DNA of 11,086 nucleotides. Source: Candidatus Diapherotrites archaeon CG08_land_8_20_14_0_20_34_12. Its GTDB lineage: Archaea; Iainarchaeota; Iainarchaeia; Iainarchaeales; 0-14-0-20-34-12. Numbering within the stretch: the first letter of the stretch is position 1; the number at the start of each line of letters is the position of its first letter. The notes below the pieces were generated by a model, which was given only the letters and a program-made list of their open reading frames with translations, was not told where the DNA came from and made no database searches. A program made the position numbers and the translations under genes. Positions 1 to 6,206 of this stretch are shown piece after piece. The DNA lies in assembly GCA_002779065.1 (NCBI GenBank), contig PEXL01000048.1, forward strand, positions 1 through 11,086. Direction: 5' to 3'.

Positions 1-47
1 TGCAGCCTAAAGGGGAACCCACACCCTTTAGGGTGTGGAGGATGTCA
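1..47 (+). mobile_element. Probable right end of an IS200/IS605-family (TnpB-type) element, partial
   Basis: A perfect 8-bp hairpin lies at 19-38 (CCACACCC, loop TTTA, GGGTGTGG), followed by GAGGATGTCA. Bases 6-14 (CCTAAAGGG) are the exact reverse complement of 24-32, so the hairpin loop could pair upstream as a pseudoknot. A short palindrome just inside the element end, followed by a GGATGTCA-like tail, resembles right ends of IS200/IS605 elements. In tnpB-bearing members that end also forms the 3' part of the guide (omega/re) RNA. By this reading, tnpB lies left of the window on the plus strand, and the bases after about position 47 would be the flanking target and guide. Only the hairpin and pseudoknot are seen directly. 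The family call rests on recalled resemblance, and the exact junction is not determined. Confidence 0.5.
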
Positions 48-220
48 GAAGTAGTTTTAGTAGAGACTGCTTTTGATTGGGAAATAGTTTTCACAGTGCC
101 AATAGTAACCTGACCTGTCGTATTGTTTTGTTCTGCATTGCTAGGATTCAATGTAAAATACACCCCAAAAACAAGTATAGTGATTACAATTATGCCCAAA
201 TAACTAGTTGAGTTCTTCAT
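1..220 (-). CDS. N-terminal part of a membrane-anchored or secreted protein, probably interrupted by an IS end
   Basis: An open frame starts at ATG 220 and runs without a stop off the left edge (73 codons visible). The start is well supported: GGAGGT sits at 232-227, six bases upstream. The product begins MKNSTSYLG, then a hydrophobic segment (about residues 7-23, IIVITILVFGVYF core), then a Ser/Thr/Asn/Gln-rich stretch to about residue 57. This is typical of an archaeal exported protein with an N-terminal anchor or signal peptide. The last visible codons (about residues 58-73) read antisense through the hairpin at 19-38, so they are probably IS-derived and the native protein is probably cut there. 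It lies 57 bp downstream of the ATPase gene on the same strand. The function is not recognisable. If the IS reading is wrong, this is simply the start of an intact gene. Confidence 0.65.
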   Translation of the reverse strand, partial: MKNSTSYLGIIVITILVFGVYFTLNPSNAEQNNTTGQVTIGTVKTISQSKAVSTKTTSDILHTLKGVGSPLGC

Positions 221-277
221 CTACATACCTCCAATACTGATTATAATTATTATTAAGAATACAATTGATAAACTTTT

Positions 278-3200
278 TTATATCAGCATCTTTTTTCCAG
301 TTATGGCATCAATTGTTACTGTTCTTGTTTGCCCATTCGGCTGCTTGAATTCTGCTTGGTAAACAGGCCAGTATATTTCAGTAATTCTTTGCACAATCAG
401 GTTTGGCCAGATTTTTTTCAGCAAAGAGATAACCTCTTGTTTTGTTACCTTTTCTTCAATCTTCATCAAGGCTTCGCTTTCCTCCACCTCTAAATTGGAT
501 AATGAATTCAGCAAAGGATGCAATGGGGTGCTCGGCAAATCGAAATTTTTCATTAATTTGAATGTTTTTATTCCATTTTTGTTAAGTATGCCAACAATAT
601 TCCTGCCTTTCAGGCAATCAAGCAAACGCAGGCATTTCTGCTCGGCAAATCCTGTTTTGTTCATTAACTGCTCGATTCTTTTTTCGCTTTTGCCAAGGAA
701 ATTCAGCAATATTATTTCATCTTCCTTCAGCTGGTAAAATTCTTTTAACCCTTCTGATTCAATGAATCCGGATTTTGCAAATTGCAGGAATTCTCCGCTT
801 AGGGAATTTATATAGAACAGCCCTTGTTTGAATTGATGTTCTTTTGTGTAATAATTGAAAATAACCTTAAACACGGGAATATTAGTCAATTCAATATTTT
901 CCAAAAATTCTTGTTTGCCTACAATCCCCAAAATCCCCTTCTGCCTGTATTTATTCGCAAGCATATTGGCCTCTTTTTCGTTTACCTTTGGTGAAAATTG
1001 CAAAAGATCAGGTTCTGCCCTTCTTCCTTCACCTGTTTTTTCCTTTTCTTCCCCAACAATATCCTCAAAGTCTTCATCCCCTAATTCAGGTTCTTCCCCT
1101 TCTTCAATGTGTTCATCTGCCATTGGTTTTTCTTCCTGCTCTTCAATTAATAAAATAACATTATCTTCATCATTTAGGTAAGCGCCTTTCTCAAGCAGAA
1201 GATCAAGCACATTTTTTACTTTGCCTGCTGATGAATATTTTTCATTTAATTCCTTTACAATCTGTTCAAGCCTTTTCACAGGCATATTTTTCTTTGAATC
1301 AAGTTCTGAGAATGCACTTTCTGCTGCCAGATTTTCAACATTTTTAGGGGATAATTCCTTCCTTCTTTCAACACTTTCGGCTTCCCTACCTTCATGCTGT
1401 GACATCCTTGGCCTTATCAGCATTACAAAAGCCCTTGATGTGTCATCAACCCTATCCCCCACCAAGGCTTTACCTACTGGCAATGTTTTGATGAAACTGC
1501 TTCTTTTGTAAAATGCAGGAATTATTGTAGGGGTTCTTTTGAATACTGCTTTAATATCATCATTGAAAACCAATTTGTGTACAATTATTACATCTAATTG
1601 GCTTAATACTTTGGAGTCAATTGAACTTGGTTGTTGTGTAGCAAACACAACTGAACAGCCAGGCCTTCTTCCCTGCTTTACATATTCGATTAACGATTCA
1701 CTTGCCGCAGTTTTTACATTTCCTGCAGGCATTAATGTATGGGCTTCATCAATAAATAGCCAGGTTGGAGGAATATCTATCTCTAATAAATCCTCGCTTT
1801 TTTCGCTGTCAAATCTTTCAGCAGCCTCATGCCTTGTTGATATTTTTCTTGCAGCCAATATTCTTCTTGCAAGTATCCCTATAACTAAAGCGCTTACATT
1901 ATCATCAAGGAATGATGTATCAATAATTGTCAATTGATTTTCTTTGCTTAATTCTGAAAGAGGTGTTCCTCTTTTATCAAAGATTCCCCAGCTTTTTGCG
2001 CTATCAAATCTAGAGGTTAAAGCCCGTATAGAATCTGGTTTATACCCCCTATCCCTTGAATTTATGTCGGCATCATTTTCCATGCAAAATATTATATCCT
2101 CTAATGAATAATTATTTCCCAAGCCTTTGATTACTTTCCCTTCTTTTGTTCTGAAACCATTTTTTATTTTATATACTGAGTGGTCTAACAATAACCCTGT
2201 TGGGGAAAATCTGTCAATTCCAAATGTTAAACACCAATCCTGCGGGGTTAATAATGAAGGCTGCATTGCATATGTTGCATCATATGTTCCTTTTGGCGTA
2301 TTTTTCTCAACACCCTTAGGAATAAATACCTTAAGAGTCTCTAAACCTTTTGGCTTTAGCCCCCATTCCTTCAATGTCTGCAATTCTTTTTCTTCCTTGT
2401 TCGGAAATTTCATGCTCCAGAAAACACCAATAGGGTCGATTACAATCTGGCCTATATTTTTATTTTTCAAAGCAAGCTCTTCTGCAAGGACACCTAAAAC
2501 ATAGGATTTTCCTGTACCCCTTGCACCGCAGACAAATACAACATGCGGATTTAATCCATCTAAACAAATATTCTTTTTGTAATTTGGCTCATCTACCTTT
2601 CCAATAAACAGGGAAGCTTCCTCTCCATATTTATCATAGACCGCTTTTTTTCTTCCGATAAAACCAACCGAGCCATCTTTGTTTTGCAGCAATCTTAAAT
2701 CAGGTTTAATTACAGAATCTGTGCCTACATCAGCATCTTCAGGAACATTTTCACTTAGATCTTCATCTCCACTTTCCTTTTCTTCATTATCTTTCCCTTC
2801 AGCATTCTCTTCCTCTTCAACCTTTTCTGATGCTTCTTTTTCAACAGGTTTTTTTGGTGTTTCTTTCTTTTCTTCCCTTGCATTTTCTTGTTTTTCTACC
2901 CTTATTTTCTTATTCTCATCTTTTTCAATATTTTTCATAATTTCTTTTTTCTGAATTTCAGTATTTTTATTTTTTTCAATAGATTCTTCATTTTTTTCTT
3001 CAAAATCAGCATCATCCCTCTTAGGTTCTCCTATTTCTTTCTCTGATTTTGGCATTTCTTTCACAATTGCAATTTTCTTTTTCTTTGGTTTGTTCAGGCC
3101 CAGAAGTTTTTCTTTCAAACAGGGTTTTTTATCTTCTTTTACAGTAACTTTCTCTTCTTTTTCTTCTTCCACTGCAGCTTTCTCTTCTTTTGCATTATCA

Positions 3201-3382
3201 TCCTGATTTTTTTCTTCAATATTTTCAGTATTTTTATTTTTCTTGCCTTGCATCTCTTTGAGCTTAGCTTCTAACTTTTTCTTGCCTTCTTCTATTTCTT
3301 CATCCTTGCCAAATAGGCTGTCAAATAAGTCCTCTTCCTCAATCTCCTTTTTTGACTCTATATGGCTTTCTTCTATATCCAT
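278..3382 (-). CDS. HerA/DUF87-like P-loop ATPase with long charged N-terminal extension
   Basis: This is a 1034-residue ATPase of the HerA/FtsK-like DUF87 type, a family of hexameric pumps that translocate DNA (or possibly other polymers) in archaea. Residues 1 to about 225 are almost entirely Glu/Lys/Asp/Asn and probably disordered or coiled. The ATPase domain spans about 235-665. It has a Walker A (GARGTGKS, 286-293), Walker B (WLFIDEAH, 541-548), a GRRPG arginine-finger-like segment (571-575) and an ATQQPSSID sensor segment (581-589). An acidic linker (about 747-788) follows, then a C-terminal part with a winged-helix-like segment (about 880-943). Two similar beta-rich units, one ending SLSGEFL (about 834-866) and one ending AITGKKML (about 1000-1033), flank that segment. 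The start at 3382 has GTGAT at 3390-3386. The usual HerA partner, the NurA nuclease, is not in the window. Another DUF87 role, such as secretion or conjugation, cannot be excluded. Confidence 0.85.
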   Translation of the reverse strand: MDIEESHIESKKEIEEEDLFDSLFGKDEEIEEGKKKLEAKLKEMQGKKNKNTENIEEKNQDDNAKEEKAAVEEEKEEKVTVKEDKKPCLKEKLLGLNKPKKKKIAIVKEMPKSEKEIGEPKRDDADFEEKNEESIEKNKNTEIQKKEIMKNIEKDENKKIRVEKQENAREEKKETPKKPVEKEASEKVEEEENAEGKDNEEKESGDEDLSENVPEDADVGTDSVIKPDLRLLQNKDGSVGFIGRKKAVYDKYGEEASLFIGKVDEPNYKKNICLDGLNPHVVFVCGARGTGKSYVLGVLAEELALKNKNIGQIVIDPIGVFWSMKFPNKEEKELQTLKEWGLKPKGLETLKVFIPKGVEKNTPKGTYDATYAMQPSLLTPQDWCLTFGIDRFSPTGLLLDHSVYKIKNGFRTKEGKVIKGLGNNYSLEDIIFCMENDADINSRDRGYKPDSIRALTSRFDSAKSWGIFDKRGTPLSELSKENQLTIIDTSFLDDNVSALVIGILARRILAARKISTRHEAAERFDSEKSEDLLEIDIPPTWLFIDEAHTLMPAGNVKTAASESLIEYVKQGRRPGCSVVFATQQPSSIDSKVLSQLDVIIVHKLVFNDDIKAVFKRTPTIIPAFYKRSSFIKTLPVGKALVGDRVDDTSRAFVMLIRPRMSQHEGREAESVERRKELSPKNVENLAAESAFSELDSKKNMPVKRLEQIVKELNEKYSSAGKVKNVLDLLLEKGAYLNDEDNVILLIEEQEEKPMADEHIEEGEEPELGDEDFEDIVGEEKEKTGEGRRAEPDLLQFSPKVNEKEANMLANKYRQKGILGIVGKQEFLENIELTNIPVFKVIFNYYTKEHQFKQGLFYINSLSGEFLQFAKSGFIESEGLKEFYQLKEDEIILLNFLGKSEKRIEQLMNKTGFAEQKCLRLLDCLKGRNIVGILNKNGIKTFKLMKNFDLPSTPLHPLLNSLSNLEVEESEALMKIEEKVTKQEVISLLKKIWPNLIVQRITEIYWPVYQAEFKQPNGQTRTVTIDAITGKKMLI

Positions 3383-3410
3383 AAAATCACACAGCTAAAC
3401 AAAATGCCAT

Positions 3411-3420
3411 AAATAATATA
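3411..3420 (-). promoter_or_regulatory. Candidate TATA box of the HerA-like gene
   Basis: Read on the minus strand this is TATATTATTT, lying 29-38 bases upstream of the ATG at 3382. That would place transcription initiation just before the GTGAT ribosome site. The call is by position and composition only, in an AT-rich region. Confidence 0.35.
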
Positions 3421-3454
3421 TCTTTATTGTTAAAAAAGCTAACCACTGTAATTC

Positions 3455-3531
3455 CAGGGTGTTGAATCTCTATTAATACATTCTTTCAAACTATTAACTT
3501 GTTTATTTATTAATACTTATTCAACACCCTG
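3455..3531. repeat. 77-bp inverted-repeat element, copy 1
   Basis: The arms are CAGGGTGTTGAAT (3455-3467) and its perfect reverse complement ATTCAACACCCTG (3519-3531), separated by exactly 51 nt. A second copy with the same geometry lies at 6692-6768. There the arms are CAGCGTGTTGAAT and ATTCAACACGCTG, so the single changed base pair is swapped on both sides. The spacers of the two copies are not similar. This copy sits in the divergent region between the HerA-like ATPase and the small membrane protein. Candidates are a short non-autonomous mobile element, a structured RNA or a paired protein-binding site; nothing in the sequence decides between them. Confidence 0.75.
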
Positions 3532-3555
3532 TTTTCATTACAAATGTATTAATAG
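3470..3555. repeat. Second 13-bp inverted repeat interlocked with copy 1, carrying TATTAATA motifs
   Basis: CTATTAATACATT (3470-3482) is the exact reverse complement of AATGTATTAATAG (3543-3555). These arms interleave with those of the 77-bp element (order A-B-A'-B'), so as RNA the two stems would form a pseudoknot-like topology or exclude each other. The core TATTAATA is itself palindromic and occurs three times, at 3471-3478, 3508-3515 and 3547-3554, spaced 37 and 39 bp apart. This is compatible with repeated regulator or TBP sites. Confidence 0.6.
3547..3554 (+). promoter_or_regulatory. Candidate TATA box of the small membrane protein gene
   Basis: TATTAATA is centred about 53 bases before the ATG at 3604, predicting a start of transcription near 3577. 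That leaves a roughly 27-nt leader containing the ribosome-binding site at 3594-3600. Confidence 0.35.
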
Positions 3556-3593
3556 GGGTTGGTCCTTATTATTAAAAGTATTTCTTAATGGAA

Positions 3594-3600
3594 AGGTGAT
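3594..3600 (+). promoter_or_regulatory. Ribosome-binding site AGGTGAT
   Basis: AGGTGAT is complementary to the AUCACCU end of archaeal 16S rRNA and lies three bases before ATG 3604, which fixes that start. Similar sites precede the thioredoxin (6316-6321) and FTR-like (6874-6878) genes, showing that the GGTGA type is the local standard. Confidence 0.7.
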
Positions 3601-3603
3601 TTA

Positions 3604-4095
3604 ATGGGAAAACTTGAAACCCTTAGGGATGTAATGTCAATTATTAGGGATTTCTTGCTTATTTTGTGCCTCTTAGGCCTGTTAGTGGGATTGTTTGTAG
3701 TAATACCATTCCTGATAACAATGTCTAATACAGTACAGACGCAAGGATTAGCAGGAATTATGCCTATGATTGGCAGCCTGGTTGCCGGACAAATGGGTTC
3801 AACTTCCGGCGCCAATTCCTCCGGTTATTCATATGCTAAAGGAGGACAAGGGAAGTATACAATGGATGCAACAACACAGCAGATTTTTAGTGATTTAAGT
3901 ACTGCCATGGATAATCAGGATTTGGCAGGAGTTTCTTCAAAGCTAGATGAGCTTGAAAGTCATTTTAAAAGTAAAGGAATGGGTGATGCTGCTGATTTAA
4001 CTAAAAAAACCAAAACATCAATGATGTCTGGCGATATGACTGGTGCGCAAACATACGGTACCCAGTTAATGAACCTGTTTAATATGCCACAATAA
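3604..4095 (+). CDS. Small single-pass membrane protein, function unknown
   Basis: A 163-residue protein that I do not recognise. Residues 1-15 are amphipathic and partly charged (MGKLETLRDVMSIIRD), and a strong transmembrane helix spans about 16-40. A moderately hydrophobic segment follows (about 46-62, GLAGIMPMIGSLVAG), then a Gly/Ser-rich linker (about 63-83). The soluble alpha-helical tail (about 86-160) contains heptad-like stretches (IFSDLSTAMDNQDLAGVSSKLDELESHF). The start is fixed by the AGGTGAT site. The gene has its own promoter region, shared divergently with the HerA-like ATPase, and ends at a T-run terminator, so it is probably monocistronic. A membrane-tethered scaffold is possible, but no function can be assigned. 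Confidence 0.8.
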   Translation: MGKLETLRDVMSIIRDFLLILCLLGLLVGLFVVIPFLITMSNTVQTQGLAGIMPMIGSLVAGQMGSTSGANSSGYSYAKGGQGKYTMDATTQQIFSDLSTAMDNQDLAGVSSKLDELESHFKSKGMGDAADLTKKTKTSMMSGDMTGAQTYGTQLMNLFNMPQ

Positions 4096-4110
4096 AAAGG
4101 GTCAAGAGTC

Positions 4111-4132
4111 ATTTTTTATTTCTTTTTTCTTA
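4111..4132 (+). terminator. T-run terminator after the small membrane protein gene
   Basis: Two T-rich runs (ATTTTTTATT and TCTTTTTTCT) begin 16 bases after the stop codon at 4095 and lie before the tRNA. They fit archaeal oligo-T termination without a GC-rich stem. Confidence 0.55.
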
Positions 4133-4179
4133 TTGTTTTTATGCAGGGCTGATAGATCAGTGATTGGGCAAATTATTCC

Positions 4180-4251
4180 GGGCTCGTGGTGAAATGGCAT
4201 CACGCAACCTTCGCAAGGTTGAGGCTGCGGGTTCGACTCCCGCCGGGTCCA
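4180..4251 (+). tRNA. tRNA-Ala (anticodon CGC)
   Basis: A full cloverleaf can be drawn. The acceptor is GGGCTCG (4180-4186) with CGGGTCC (4244-4250), including the G3:U70 pair that identifies alanine tRNAs. The D stem is GTGA/TCAC (4189-4192, 4200-4203). The anticodon stem is CAACC/GGTTG (4205-4209, 4217-4221) with loop TTCGCAA, giving anticodon CGC (4212-4214), which reads GCG. The variable loop is AGGCT. The T stem is GCGGG/CCCGC with loop TTCGACT (4232-4238). The discriminator is A4251, and CCA is not encoded. There is no intron. Confidence 0.95.
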
Positions 4252-4255
4252 AACC

Positions 4256-4326
4256 CCTTTTCTTTTTCTTCTAAGAAAAAGAAAAGGCGTTTACGGTCAA
4301 AAGAAAAAGAAAAGGCCCTTGGGTTT
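4256..4326 (+). terminator. tRNA trailer: pyrimidine tract with two competing complementary purine tracts
   Basis: CCTTTTCTTTTTCTT (4256-4270) begins four bases after the tRNA discriminator base. It is perfectly complementary to AAGAAAAAGAAAAGG, which occurs twice, at 4273-4287 and 4301-4315, 28 bases apart. The near copy would make a hairpin of about 14-15 bp with a tiny loop. The far copy allows an equally long stem, extendable by AAACC (4251-4255) with GGTTT (4322-4326). The T-rich arm alone is a good archaeal terminator. The two alternative stems suggest either a local duplication or a processing/termination structure. Confidence 0.55.
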
Positions 4327-4442
4327 AATAAAAACTAGTTTAATTACAAGCTAATGAAAATCCATTCTATTTTGATGTATAAAGAATATAACCCAGAATA
4401 CAACTTCCTGGCTTACTTACAAAAAACAAGTCAACAATAATG

Positions 4443-4450
4443 TTATTTAA
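4443..4450 (+). promoter_or_regulatory. Candidate TATA box for the 4478-5710 operon
   Basis: TTATTTAA is centred about 31 bases upstream of ATG 4478. No ribosome-binding site is seen, so a leaderless or nearly leaderless transcript is likely. The rest of 4327-4442 shows no gene or other clear signal. Confidence 0.4.
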
Positions 4451-4477
4451 TCCTTTTATTCCCTGATTTATTTGGTT

Positions 4478-5278
4478 ATGGCTCGAATTTCAGTTAAGGA
4501 TAATAAAATTCATATAGAATTATCCGAAGAAGAATCAAAAAAGTCTAATTTGAATGCAAATAAAGAGTATGAATTCATTAAAGCGAAGGACGGCTTATTT
4601 TTACTTTCAGAAAAAGCTGCGGCTATTGAGCACGCAAAGGATTATTCCGCAATTGATAATAAGATTTTTTCACTTTTGTCTGACAAAAAACAGTTAAGCA
4701 ATGCTGTCGAAGGCAGGTTTGAAAAATTGCTGAACAAAGAGGAACTTTCAAGATTTAATGATTTGTTAAAATCAGGGAAAATTGTAAAATTCAAGCTTTC
4801 TGACAAATATAAAAGGGCAATTTACCGTGCCTCTGAAAAATTGGCAGAAAAAAAATCAGAACAAAAGCCTTCTTTGGAGCAAAATCTTGGACAAAAGCCA
4901 AGTGTACAGCAAACAAAGCCAGTTTCCCTTCAAACAGCAGGAGAATATTTCCCGACATTGACAAAAGATGGTTATACTATTGTGGATGAATCTGTTGCCA
5001 AGGAAATAAGCGAGGATTGTGCTGACAGAATTAAAGATAAGGACCTTTTTGGCACGAAAATGTTTGATGGTAAGTATTGCGTAATCGAATCATGGCTTTT
5101 TGAAAAGCATGAACCCAAAATTTTGGAGTTTATTAAGAAAAACAAATGTTCAGATCTAGCTTCAATTGTTTCTAATTTAAATCTTCCAGAATCCCTTGTT
5201 CGCGTAATCTGCGGTTTATTGTGCGAGAAAGGCGATTTGCTTGAAAAAAGAAGGAATTTATACTGCTTTATCTCTTAA
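4478..5278 (+). CDS. Uncharacterised protein with possible C-terminal winged helix
   Basis: A 266-residue protein of unknown function. I chose ATG 4478 over the in-frame TTG at 4472 because of the TATA spacing and the absence of a ribosome site. Residues 1-45 alternate short beta-strand-like stretches (ISVKDNKIHIELS, YEFIKAKDGLFLLS), somewhat like a small beta-barrel or AbrB-like domain; this is a weak resemblance. Residues 50-125 are helical and charged. Residues 126-152 are a Gln/Lys/Pro/Ser linker in which QKPS is repeated. The C-terminal part contains a beta-rich stretch (about 155-205), then a helical segment (about 207-266) that could be a winged helix (EPKILEFIKK ... LPESLVRVICGLLCEKGDLL). 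The next gene starts only nine bases after the stop, so the two are co-transcribed. A regulatory or DNA-binding role is conceivable but unproven. Confidence 0.75.
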   Translation: MARISVKDNKIHIELSEEESKKSNLNANKEYEFIKAKDGLFLLSEKAAAIEHAKDYSAIDNKIFSLLSDKKQLSNAVEGRFEKLLNKEELSRFNDLLKSGKIVKFKLSDKYKRAIYRASEKLAEKKSEQKPSLEQNLGQKPSVQQTKPVSLQTAGEYFPTLTKDGYTIVDESVAKEISEDCADRIKDKDLFGTKMFDGKYCVIESWLFEKHEPKILEFIKKNKCSDLASIVSNLNLPESLVRVICGLLCEKGDLLEKRRNLYCFIS

Positions 5279-5287
5279 TTTGAATGG

Positions 5288-5710
5288 ATGGACCAAAATT
5301 CTACACTTTTGATTCCTCTTTTGTCAAAAAAAGAGAATGATCCTTTATTCTTAGAGGAAACACTAAAAGGCATTAAGCAGGTTATTCTTCTTCTGATTAT
5401 TGATACCAATAATAACTCTAAAACCTTTGGCTTTACAGCAATGGAGATTTCACAAGGGAGCACTCTAATGGAAGATATTGCCAAGAAAGTTGGGTTAAAA
5501 AAGAAGAAATGCGACACGATTTTGCAATGGGGCGACACATTTACAATAATTGACCACATTGCAAAACTAAAACGATGTAATTTTATAAAAATAATTAAGC
5601 AGGAAGATGAAAATTTCAAAAATCTTTTTGAAAAATTAAAAAAACAAAGAGCTTACAAAATTTCTTTGTTTGAATTTCCTGTTCCTAAAGTTGAAGAAGA
5701 ACAAAAATAG
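5288..5710 (+). CDS. Small alpha/beta protein, possibly related to universal stress proteins
   Basis: A 140-residue protein whose strand-helix pattern recalls UspA-like Rossmann-type folds. It has a hydrophobic strand (QVILLLIIDT, about 31-40), a helix leading to a glycine (LMEDIAKKVGL, 60-70), and a strand plus glycine turn (TILQWGD, 77-83). A helix ending in a cysteine (TIIDHIAKLKRC, 86-97), a strand (FIKIIK) and a terminal strand (YKISLFEFP, 123-131) follow. The ATP-binding G-2X-G-9X-G(S/T) signature of ATP-binding USPs is absent, so nucleotide binding is not supported. It is the second gene of a unit with the 266-residue protein, separated by nine bases and without its own strong ribosome site, which suggests translational coupling. 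The USP relation is inference from pattern only. Confidence 0.7.
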   Translation: MDQNSTLLIPLLSKKENDPLFLEETLKGIKQVILLLIIDTNNNSKTFGFTAMEISQGSTLMEDIAKKVGLKKKKCDTILQWGDTFTIIDHIAKLKRCNFIKIIKQEDENFKNLFEKLKKQRAYKISLFEFPVPKVEEEQK

Positions 5711-5735
5711 AAATATTTTTTAGTAAATATTTCTA
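5708..5735. terminator. Hairpin at the end of the USP-like gene
   Basis: TAGAAATATTT (5708-5718) pairs perfectly with AAATATTTCTA (5725-5735) around a 6-nt loop. It includes the stop codon. It is AT-only apart from two pairs, and T-rich on both strands, so it may mark termination of the plus-strand operon. Confidence 0.4.
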
Positions 5736-5749
5736 AAATTAGAAAAAAG

Positions 5750-5774
5750 AATAATTGGGGGTTACCCAATTATT
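5750..5774. terminator. Hairpin between convergent genes
   Basis: AATAATTGGG (5750-5759) pairs with CCCAATTATT (5765-5774) around the loop GGTTA. It overlaps the last codons of the minus-strand PPC gene and lies 39 bases after the plus-strand stop. It is therefore placed to act as a bidirectional terminator for the two convergent units. Confidence 0.45.
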
Positions 5775-6133
5775 ATATTCTTTGTTTCTACTTTTCTTAT
5801 ATCCAATTCTAAATCATCGAATACTTTTGCTGATACTAATTGCCCATCTCCGGCTTTATTGCCATCAGCCCCTTTTAGAATTACCCTGATGTTTACATCA
5901 TTACGCCCTTTTACCTTTTCAATTTTTCCGTTTATTGTTAAGATTTCACAAGGACCCTGTAATGTAACCCTGCTTATGCTAGAATCCATACCGTGTGATA
6001 CAATATGAATATCTTTTAACTTTCCTCTGCCGCCAGTAATAAATGCATAATTCAGGTTCTGTTCATTTACCAAATCCTCAAGTTCCTGCAACACATCGCT
6101 GTCAGCGCTTATTTTTACTGTTAAATTAGCCAT
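5762..6133 (-). CDS. PPC/DUF296-domain protein
   Basis: A 123-residue single-domain protein matching the PPC (DUF296) fold, a trimeric domain found in prokaryotic stand-alone proteins and in plant AT-hook proteins. The expected order is visible: an N-terminal strand and helix (LTVKISADSDVLQELEDLV), the segment YAFITGGRGKLKDIHI (29-44), the hallmark GPCEILTINGKI (60-71), a strand (NIRVIL, 81-86) and the closing GQLVSAKVFDDLELDI (97-112). The conserved histidines often present in prokaryotic members (HxH strand, GGHL turn) are replaced by NIRV and GDGQL, so a metal site is probably missing. The molecular role of stand-alone PPC proteins is not well defined. The start ATG 6133 follows GAGGGGTTGAT. 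A second PPC-like gene lies at the right edge. Confidence 0.75.
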   Translation of the reverse strand: MANLTVKISADSDVLQELEDLVNEQNLNYAFITGGRGKLKDIHIVSHGMDSSISRVTLQGPCEILTINGKIEKVKGRNDVNIRVILKGADGNKAGDGQLVSAKVFDDLELDIRKVETKNIIIG

Positions 6134-6206
6134 CTTATCAACCCCTCAGTGAATAGCAAAATATTCTCAAAATATTTAATAGTTTAATATATTAGATACC
6201 TATTAG

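Noticed and set aside
495..2954. Several plus-strand open frames of 80-132 codons across the HerA-like gene
   Set aside because: They lie antisense to a well-supported ATPase gene, are low-complexity Ser/Phe-rich mirrors of its Glu/Lys codons, and lack ribosome sites and promoters.
3455..3531. Invertible promoter switch
   Set aside because: Inverted arms around a promoter-like AT-rich segment allow the idea, but 51 bp is very short for inversion and no invertase gene is visible. It is mentioned only as a test in the findings.
3455..3555. CRISPR-like array
   Set aside because: There are no direct repeats with regular spacers; the repeats are inverted arms in single units, and no cas gene is present.
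4472..4477. TTG start at 4472 for the 266-residue protein
   Set aside because: It would add only two residues, and ATG 4478 fits the leaderless promoter spacing equally well or better.
5275..5619. 114-codon minus-strand frame antisense to the USP-like gene
   Set aside because: The plus-strand frame is co-directional with its upstream gene, nine bases away, and has a better protein-like pattern; the antisense frame lacks a start signal.
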